From Cellvibrionales bacterium UBA4495 (GTDB lineage Bacteria > Pseudomonadota > Gammaproteobacteria > Pseudomonadales > Porticoccaceae), in assembly GCA_002388905.1 (NCBI GenBank), contig DGNJ01000103.1, forward strand, positions 15,178-43,758: DNA of 28,581 bases. The letters are read 5' to 3'. Made by a program: the position numbers and the translations under genes. The notes beneath the pieces are model-generated. The model saw nothing but the letters and a program-made list of their open reading frames with translations. It was not told where the DNA came from and did no database searches. Below, in pieces: positions 23,260 through 28,581 of the stretch (its first letter is position 1; each line of letters starts with the position of its first letter).

Positions 23260-23287
23260 TTGAATTGCCCCGTCCCCGTGCCATAAT
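23260..23287 (+). promoter_or_regulatory. Probable sigma70 promoter for pgi
   Basis: TTGAAT (23260-23265), a 16-base spacer, and CATAAT (23282-23287), 42 bases before the pgi ATG. The -10 is embedded in the palindrome CCATAATGG (23281-23289), the same core found at the slyD promoter. Confidence 0.5.
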
Positions 23288-23329
23288 GGGCCCTTCAGGG
23301 ACCAGCGAGCGGGGACAGCCTCGGGGTAA

Positions 23330-24907
23330 ATGGACAGTATCGATTTCGATCCCGCCGACACGCCGGCCTGGAGCCGGCTGTCGGCTCTGGCGGCCAGCCA
23401 CGGCAACGACAGCATCTCCGACTATTTCCGCGACGATCCCGAACGACCCGAGCGCTACTCCCTGCGCGTCGGTGAACTCTACCTGGACTATTCCAAAAAC
23501 CGTGTCTCGGACGCGATTTTCAGTGCCCTGATGGACCTGGCGGAGCAGTCGCCCCTTTCCAGCCGCCGGGAGGCCCTGTTCGCCGGCGATATCGTCAACC
23601 CGTCGGAAAGCCGGCCGGCACTGCACACGGCGCTGCGCCACCCCCAGGGGGCGAAGCCGGAAATCCGCGACGCCATCCGCGCGGAACAGGAAAAGCTCCG
23701 TTTCTACAGCGAGGGGGTTCGGGACGGTTCCTGGCGCGGAGCGACCGGCAAGGCCTTCACCGACGTGGTCCATATCGGCATTGGCGGTTCCGAACTGGGG
23801 CCACGGCTGGCCTGCCAAGCCCTGCGGGAATTTCGCACGCCGGGTATCACCCTGCACTTCCTCGCCAATGTCGACGGCGCGGAGGTCAACACGCTGCTGG
23901 CAAGACTGAATCCGGAAACCAGCCTGGTCATCGTCGCCAGCAAGACGTTCACCACCCGGGAAACCCGGCTCAATACCGACACGGTCATGTCCTGGCTGGC
24001 CCGCGGCCTGGATCGCGACGATCCCCAGGCGACGTCCCACGTGCTGGGGGTAACCGCCGGCGCCCCGGAAGCGCTGGCGTTCGGTATACCGGAAAAACAA
24101 ATCCTTGGTTTCTGGGACTGGGTTGGCGGGCGCTATTCCCTTTGGTCGGCGGTGGGCCTGCCCGTCGCCATCGCCATCGGCTACGAGCCGTTTTCACAGA
24201 TGCTTTCCGGCGCCGCGCACATGGACGCGCATTTCCGCACCGCCCCCCATGAACACAACATGCCGGTGATTCTCGCCCTGCTGGGCCTGTGGTACAGCAA
24301 CTTCCTGGGTGCCCCCAGCCACTGCGTGGTGCCCTACTGCGAGCGGCTGGGCCTGCTGCCCGCCTACCTGCAGCAACTGGATATGGAAAGCAACGGCAAA
24401 GCCGTTACCCTCGATGAGCACGTCACCGGCTACCGCACCGGCCCTATCGTCTGGGGCCAGACCGGCACCAGTGCCCAGCACGCTTTCTTCCAGTTGCTTC
24501 ACCAGGGCACCCACCTGGTACCCGTGGACATGATTGCCGCGGTCCGTGACAACCTGAGTAGCCGCCGTCACCATCGGGTCCTGTTGGGCAATATGCTGGC
24601 CCAGGCGGCGGTACTGATGGCCGGCAACAACAGCGCCGAGTTGCCGGCCCACCGCCGTTACCCTGGCAATCGTCCCTCCAACACATTGTTGCTGGATACC
24701 CTGAGCCCCGCCAACCTGGGTGCACTGCTCGCCCTGTACGAGCACAAGGTTTTCACCCAGGCCAGTCTGTGGAATATCAATCCCTTCGACCAGTGGGGCG
24801 TGGAACTGGGCAAGAAGCTGGCCGCGCAACTGATGGACGACGGCGAACAGAGCCTGGCGGGCCTCGACCCCTCCACACGGGACCTGCTAGACCACCTGGA
24901 ACTTTAG
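23330..24907 (+). CDS. pgi: Glucose-6-phosphate isomerase
   Basis: A 525-residue cytoplasmic enzyme interconverting glucose-6-phosphate and fructose-6-phosphate in glycolysis and gluconeogenesis. It is slightly shorter than E. coli Pgi (549). Two SIS domains are present. Key residues are kept: Arg268 in VGGRYSLWSAVG, the catalytic base Glu353 in MESNGK, His384 in SAQHAFFQLLHQGT and Lys495 in FDQWGVELGK. The loop usually written GEPGTNGQH reads GQTGTSAQH; the changed Glu is not the catalytic one. A GGGG lies just before the ATG. It ends convergently with the GNAT/C39 gene, with five bases between stops and no visible terminator. Confidence 0.97.
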   Translation: MDSIDFDPADTPAWSRLSALAASHGNDSISDYFRDDPERPERYSLRVGELYLDYSKNRVSDAIFSALMDLAEQSPLSSRREALFAGDIVNPSESRPALHTALRHPQGAKPEIRDAIRAEQEKLRFYSEGVRDGSWRGATGKAFTDVVHIGIGGSELGPRLACQALREFRTPGITLHFLANVDGAEVNTLLARLNPETSLVIVASKTFTTRETRLNTDTVMSWLARGLDRDDPQATSHVLGVTAGAPEALAFGIPEKQILGFWDWVGGRYSLWSAVGLPVAIAIGYEPFSQMLSGAAHMDAHFRTAPHEHNMPVILALLGLWYSNFLGAPSHCVVPYCERLGLLPAYLQQLDMESNGKAVTLDEHVTGYRTGPIVWGQTGTSAQHAFFQLLHQGTHLVPVDMIAAVRDNLSSRRHHRVLLGNMLAQAAVLMAGNNSAELPAHRRYPGNRPSNTLLLDTLSPANLGALLALYEHKVFTQASLWNINPFDQWGVELGKKLAAQLMDDGEQSLAGLDPSTRDLLDHLEL

Positions 24908-24912
24908 GCCCA

Positions 24913-26037
24913 TCACTGGGGGATTCTGCCCTTGACCAGGACCGCGGTGCGCAACTGGCTGCGCCCGAACCGGGACATGGCGGTAAAATCCCGCCGGGCG
25001 ATGGGCAGGTACTGGCTGTCGATACCGCTGGCGCTCTGTTCTTCCGGGTCCGGATCGGGGTCATGCACATACAGGCAATCCTCGTCGTATCCGCTCATGG
25101 TGACCCAGTGGGGCGCTTTCTTGCCGTCCAGGCGGTAGGTGCTGATCAGAATCACCGGGACCTGGCCGCGGTCGAAGGCCTCGGCCAGGTCCCGGTCGGA
25201 GAATTCCCGGTAGAGCAGGGGCAGATCCTGCTGGCGGGCCTGGTCGATGTAATCCATATGCACCAGTTCCACCACCCGTTTCTTGTTCTCGCTGCGCACA
25301 CCGTCCAGAAAGAGTGTCCCCGGCTGATTGAGCCAGACTTCCACATCGTAGCCCCGCCGGCGGCCCGCAAGGGCCAGGCCCACCGGGTGGCAGCCGCCGT
25401 GACCGGAGGTCATGAAGATGGTCGTGGCCTCGCGCCAGATTTGCAGTTCCTCGTGGAGAGTGGGTATCCGCACCGGATCGACACCGCCCATGGCCATCAT
25501 CAGGGCGGCGGGCCCGCAGGAGAAGGTCGTGGTTTGCCGGATCCAGGGAATGGAGCGGTTGGCCTCGGCGCCGGTATAGCGGCGCACACACTTCTGCATG
25601 CGCAGCGCGTCGTTGTCGTCTTCGTAGTACTGGTGATAGACGCCGAAGGGCTGGTAACCCAGGGAGCGATAGAGATTGATACCGGCCTCGTTGTCGACAC
25701 CCACCTCCAGGCGCAGAAACAGGCGGCCATCGTCGACGGCGGCCCGCTCCCCTTCGTCAATGAGTTGCCGGGCGATGCCCAGACCCCGGAAGTCGGGATC
25801 AACGGCAATGGAGTAGAGCCGCGCCAGGGTGGTACCCCGCAGGAAAATAATCAGGCAGTAACCGGCCAGACGGGCATCGACACGGGCCACGAAAAATGCG
25901 CAGTGCCGGGCACCGAGCCAGCGCCGGAAGCTTCGACGACTCAGCCGGTCGGTCTCGAAACAGCGGTTCTCCAGGGCCACCAGGGCATCCAGGTCTTCCG
26001 GCACAGCCTTTTCAATGGTTGCAGTCCCGGCGCTCAC
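24913..26037 (-). CDS. GNAT acetyltransferase fused to a C39-like cysteine peptidase
   Basis: A 374-residue two-domain protein without a signal peptide. Residues about 5-155 form a GNAT domain, with the acetyl-CoA loop DPDFRGLGIARQLID and the C-terminal NEAGINLYRSLGYQPFGVYH. Residues about 160-374 form a papain-like C39-type domain with Cys174 (FSCGPAALMMAMGG), His310 (APHWVTMSGYDED) and Asp326 (YVHDPDPDP), so the catalytic triad looks intact. C39 domains usually cut after double-glycine leaders. The gene is divergent from a RimK-like ligase, 286 bases apart, and that pairing suggests a peptide or protein modification pathway in which a product is acetylated, ligated and trimmed. The substrate is unknown. 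Confidence 0.92.
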   Translation of the reverse strand: MSAGTATIEKAVPEDLDALVALENRCFETDRLSRRSFRRWLGARHCAFFVARVDARLAGYCLIIFLRGTTLARLYSIAVDPDFRGLGIARQLIDEGERAAVDDGRLFLRLEVGVDNEAGINLYRSLGYQPFGVYHQYYEDDNDALRMQKCVRRYTGAEANRSIPWIRQTTTFSCGPAALMMAMGGVDPVRIPTLHEELQIWREATTIFMTSGHGGCHPVGLALAGRRRGYDVEVWLNQPGTLFLDGVRSENKKRVVELVHMDYIDQARQQDLPLLYREFSDRDLAEAFDRGQVPVILISTYRLDGKKAPHWVTMSGYDEDCLYVHDPDPDPEEQSASGIDSQYLPIARRDFTAMSRFGRSQLRTAVLVKGRIPQ

Positions 26038-26151
26038 CGGCGCAACTCCCGCCGCATCGGCAACGACCGGGCGGCCAGAGGCCTGTGAGGGCAGAAAAAT
26101 CGTTCTGAACCGGTGATGGCACCCATGGCCAGACTCCGCGACAGGGGCTGC

Positions 26152-26180
26152 ATCATAGCGATAATGGCCGTTTACGTGAA
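26152..26180 (-). promoter_or_regulatory. Possible sigma70 promoter for the GNAT/C39 gene
   Basis: On the minus strand, TTCACG (26175-26180), a 17-base spacer and TATGAT (26152-26157) lie about 115 bases before the start codon. Four of six and five of six positions match consensus. Confidence 0.4.
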
Positions 26181-26240
26181 TTCATTTCATGCCGTATTCC
26201 CCCTGCCCAGGAGCTTTTTTTATCCAGCCATTCGCGCCTA

Positions 26241-26270
26241 TTGCTACCGGCTGGCGATTCGGCGCACAAT
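26241..26270 (+). promoter_or_regulatory. Possible sigma70 promoter for the RimK-like gene
   Basis: TTGCTA (26241-26246), an 18-base spacer and CACAAT (26265-26270) lie 53 bases before the ATG at 26324. Moderate matches only. Confidence 0.33.
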
Positions 26271-26323
26271 TCCGCTACTCCCGGGCCCGGCTCCATTCCC
26301 GCCACGCCAGTATTGCAGCCACC

Positions 26324-27799
26324 ATGACCCAAACCCTGATTATTGTAGACGACATGGCCGACTGGGCGCCCTTCTACCCCAGCGACAATGTCGTGCTGTT
26401 CGCCGATTACCTGGACAGTGTCCGCATCGCCCCGCAGGAACGGACCCGCGTCATCAACCTGTGCCGCAGTTTCCGCTACCTTTCCGACGGCTATTACTGC
26501 TCCCTGCTCGCCGAGGCCCGGGGCCATCACGTGATCCCCTCCGTGAGGGTGCTCAACGACCTGGGCAAGCGCTCGCTGTACCGCATCCAGCTGGAAGAGG
26601 TGGCCGCCGAGCTGGACCGGAGCCTGGGCAGCCAGGGCCCGGCCGGCGAACGGGTGTTGCGCAGCTATTTCGGCACCACCGCCGACCCGGCGTTCCGGGA
26701 CCTGGCCCGCCGCCTGTTCGACCTGTTTCCCTGCCCGATCCTGGAAATCACCCTGCGCTTTCGCAAGCAGTGGCAGATCGCCTCCCTGCGGGCACAATCG
26801 CACCGGGAACTCTCGGATGCGGAGGAAACCGAGTTCGCCGAGGCCCTCAACGGTTACAGCCGCAAGGTCTGGCGCCAGAGCCGGGCACGCCGGGTCTATC
26901 AGTACGACCTGGCAATGCTGGTCAACCCCGAGGAGTCCATGCCCCCCAGCGACACCAAGGCCCTGAAGAAATTCGTCAAGGCCGGCGCCGAGCTGGGTAT
27001 CGACGTTGAAATCATCGGGCCCCGGGAATATCCCCGGCTGCCGGAGTTCGACGGGCTCTTTATCCGGGAGACCACCGCCATCGACCATCACACCTACCGG
27101 TTCGCCAAGAAGGCGGAAGCCGAGGGGCTGGTGGTGGTTGACGACCCGAACTCCATCCTGCGCTGTACCAACAAGATCTACCTGGCCGACCTCTTCCACA
27201 AATTCAGGGTGCCGGCGCCGAGAACACAGATCCTGCGGCGCGACAACAGCCGCCAGCTCGACGAACTGGAGGCGGCCTTCGGCTACCCCATCGTCATCAA
27301 GATCCCCGACGGAGCCTTTTCCCGGGGCGTGGTCAAAGTCTCCGATCGGTCGGAACTGGAGGATAAAACCCGCGAGCTGTTCCAGAAAACCTCGCTGCTG
27401 CTGGCCCAGGAATTCCTGTACACGGATTTTGACTGGCGCATCGGCATCTTCAACAACAAGGCCCTGTATGCCTGCCGCTATTACATGGTGAAAAACCACT
27501 GGCAGATTTACCGCCACGGCGCCAAGCGGGTGGACAGCGGCGGCTTCGATACCCTGCCCACCTTCGAGGTGCCCCGGGGGGTGCTGGACGCGGCCCTCGC
27601 CGCCACCCGCCCCATTGGCAACAGTCTTTACGGCGTCGACGTCAAGGAACGGGCGGGCAAGGGCTACGTGATCGAGGTGAACGACAACCCCAATATCGAC
27701 CGGGGCATCGAAGACCGCTATCTGGGCAACGAACTCTACGCCCAGGTCATGGCCGAATTCCTGCGCCGGATGCAGGCCCGCCGCAGCGCTGCCGGCTGA
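26324..27799 (+). CDS. RimK-family ATP-grasp ligase with N-terminal RLAN domain
   Basis: A 491-residue cytoplasmic protein. The N-terminal 200 residues (starting MTQTLIIVDDMADWAPFYPS) are of the RimK-like ATP-grasp N-terminal type. Residues about 240-490 are an ATP-grasp ligase of the RimK/glutathione-synthetase class: FDGLFIRETTAIDHHTYRFA, the ATP-binding YPIVIKIPDGAFSRGVVKVS, LLLAQEFLYTDFDWRIGIFN, and the metal-binding YVIEVNDNPNIDRGIEDRY near the end. Such enzymes form amide bonds between a carboxylate and an amino group, often adding amino acids to peptides. The frame is open upstream to 26189, but the ATG at 26324 matches the family's start. It is divergent from the GNAT/C39 gene. It is much longer than E. 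coli RimK (about 300), so it should not be called rimK. Confidence 0.92.
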   Translation: MTQTLIIVDDMADWAPFYPSDNVVLFADYLDSVRIAPQERTRVINLCRSFRYLSDGYYCSLLAEARGHHVIPSVRVLNDLGKRSLYRIQLEEVAAELDRSLGSQGPAGERVLRSYFGTTADPAFRDLARRLFDLFPCPILEITLRFRKQWQIASLRAQSHRELSDAEETEFAEALNGYSRKVWRQSRARRVYQYDLAMLVNPEESMPPSDTKALKKFVKAGAELGIDVEIIGPREYPRLPEFDGLFIRETTAIDHHTYRFAKKAEAEGLVVVDDPNSILRCTNKIYLADLFHKFRVPAPRTQILRRDNSRQLDELEAAFGYPIVIKIPDGAFSRGVVKVSDRSELEDKTRELFQKTSLLLAQEFLYTDFDWRIGIFNNKALYACRYYMVKNHWQIYRHGAKRVDSGGFDTLPTFEVPRGVLDAALAATRPIGNSLYGVDVKERAGKGYVIEVNDNPNIDRGIEDRYLGNELYAQVMAEFLRRMQARRSAAG

Positions 27800-27809
27800 C
27801 AGGGGCCGC

Positions 27810-28439
27810 TCAGGACTGCCGGGCCTCCCGGGCCTGCTCCTGACTCTTCCCGACAATATAGGGCCATAGAGCATCCACAAGCAGCGGCTGTGCCTCTGCC
27901 GTGGGATGGATACCGTCGGACTGGACCAGCGAGGGATCGTCGAGCAACCCGTAACCGAGGCTGGCCAGGGGCAGGTCGTTGCGGCGAGCCAGGCGTTCAA
28001 AAACGTCGTTGTACCTTTCCAGGAAAAACTTGCCGTAGCTGACCGGCAACTGCACACTAATCAGCACCACACGGGCGCCGGCCCCCCGGCTCAGGTCAAT
28101 CATGCGCTGGAGATTGGCCTCCATGCGCTTCAGCGACAACCCCCGCAGACCATCGTTGCCGCCCAGTTCAAGCACCACCTTATCCGGGTTATGCTTGGCG
28201 AGAAGGCCGGGAAGGCGGTCGGCACCGCCGGCGGTGGTATCGCCGCTGATGCTGGCATTGATTACCTGGTACTGCCCCGGGCGCCGCTCTTCCAGGCGCT
28301 CCCGCAGCAGGCTGACCCAGCCGGCATCCAGGGGAATATTGTAGGCGGCGCTGATGCTGTCGCCGACCACCAGGATGGTATCGCCGACGGCGGGAACCGC
28401 GGCCACCGACAACAACAGCACCAACAGGAATCGTTTCAT
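27810..28439 (-). CDS. tesA: Arylesterase / acyl-CoA thioesterase I-like SGNH hydrolase (TesA)
   Basis: A 209-residue periplasmic lipase-esterase acting on thioesters, lysophospholipids and aryl esters. The signal peptide is MKRFLLVLLLSVAAVPAVG. SGNH blocks are all present: VVGDSISAAYNIP with the nucleophile Ser28, the oxyanion-hole Gly in ISGDTTAGGAD, ELGGNDGLRG with Asn, and SDGIHPTAEAQP with the catalytic Asp and His. The frame is open to 28547, but the ATG at 28439 gives the signal peptide. Its start codon overlaps that of the divergent ABC ATPase gene within CATG (28437-28440). The same tesA/ATPase divergence is known in E. coli (tesA-ybbA). It ends ten bases from the RimK-like gene, convergently. 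Confidence 0.95.
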   Translation of the reverse strand: MKRFLLVLLLSVAAVPAVGDTILVVGDSISAAYNIPLDAGWVSLLRERLEERRPGQYQVINASISGDTTAGGADRLPGLLAKHNPDKVVLELGGNDGLRGLSLKRMEANLQRMIDLSRGAGARVVLISVQLPVSYGKFFLERYNDVFERLARRNDLPLASLGYGLLDDPSLVQSDGIHPTAEAQPLLVDALWPYIVGKSQEQAREARQS

Positions 28440-28581
28440 GGAATTCAATCGGAGAGAGGTGATACTTACCGCCAGCGGCCTGGGCAAGACAGTGACCACC
28501 GCCAGCGGCCCTCTGACAATTCTCGCGGATATCGGGTTCGCGATCAACCGCGGCGAAAGCGTTGCCGTGGTGGGGGTCTCC
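28438..28581 (+). CDS. ABC transporter ATP-binding protein, YbbA-like (partial, first 48 codons)
   Basis: The frame opens MEFNRREVILTASGLGKTVT and continues through LTILADIGFAINRGESVAVV to GVS at the right edge. That is the typical N-terminus of a LolD/YbbA-type ATPase just up to the start of Walker A (GxSGSGKS expected next). An AGGAA at 28426-28430 precedes the ATG by 7 bases; a GTG at 28459 is a less likely alternative. Divergence from tesA supports an ybbA-like identity, with a permease (ybbP-like) expected beyond the window. Confidence 0.8.
   Translation, partial: MEFNRREVILTASGLGKTVTTASGPLTILADIGFAINRGESVAVVGVS

Noticed and set aside
24430..24500. Possible inactivation of Pgi because the GEPGT loop reads GQTGT
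   Set aside because: The catalytic base is the Glu of MESNGK (Glu353), which is present, along with Arg268, His384 and Lys495.

Overview
The window is GC-rich, densely coded chromosomal DNA. Its gene content (tesA/ybbA-type divergent pair, SlyD, RND efflux, M48-LysM protease, RimK-like ligase beside a GNAT/C39 protein, proteobacterial-type Pgi) suggests a gammaproteobacterium. I cannot name a genus. No tRNA, rRNA, CRISPR array, insertion sequence or clear rho-independent terminator was seen.

Layout. Positions 1-4306 (minus strand) hold a cyclic-nucleotide-binding-domain protein, a periplasmic adaptor subunit and an RND efflux permease that runs off the left edge. After a 316-base divergent gap, 4623-5900 (plus) encodes a secreted fusion of a chalcone-isomerase-like domain and a TonB C-terminal domain. 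Positions 5971-7243 (minus) hold a small membrane protein and an AEC-family transporter.

The most striking part is 7422-21692: thirteen plus-strand genes that overlap or lie at most 33 bases apart, so very probably one operon. They encode a secreted TPR protein with a TonB-like C-terminus, four lipoproteins, a single-pass TPR protein, a single-pass protein with PEGA-like repeats and a SUMF1-fold domain, a short secreted protein, a MotA/TolQ/ExbB-type proton channel subunit, a cytoplasmic protein tentatively read as an actin/Hsp70-like fold with an FHA-like tail, two paralogous von Willebrand A (VWA) proteins, and an M48 metalloprotease with a LysM-like end. Both VWA proteins begin with a basic cluster and one membrane helix carrying a conserved Asp in a shared SLSFLD...CGFGA motif. 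This is the architecture of ExbD/MotB-type stator partners. I infer an ion-driven trans-envelope machine: channel plus two different VWA 'B' subunits in the inner membrane, PEGA/SUMF1 and TPR proteins in the periplasm, and lipoproteins at the outer membrane. Its substrate or purpose cannot be read from sequence.

The right part (21765-28581) is mostly housekeeping: slyD, an EVE-domain protein, a small secreted protein and pgi. It also has a divergent pair (GNAT plus C39-like peptidase versus RLAN/ATP-grasp RimK-like ligase) that may form a peptide or amide modification module, then tesA, and the first 48 codons of a divergent ABC-transporter ATPase resembling ybbA.
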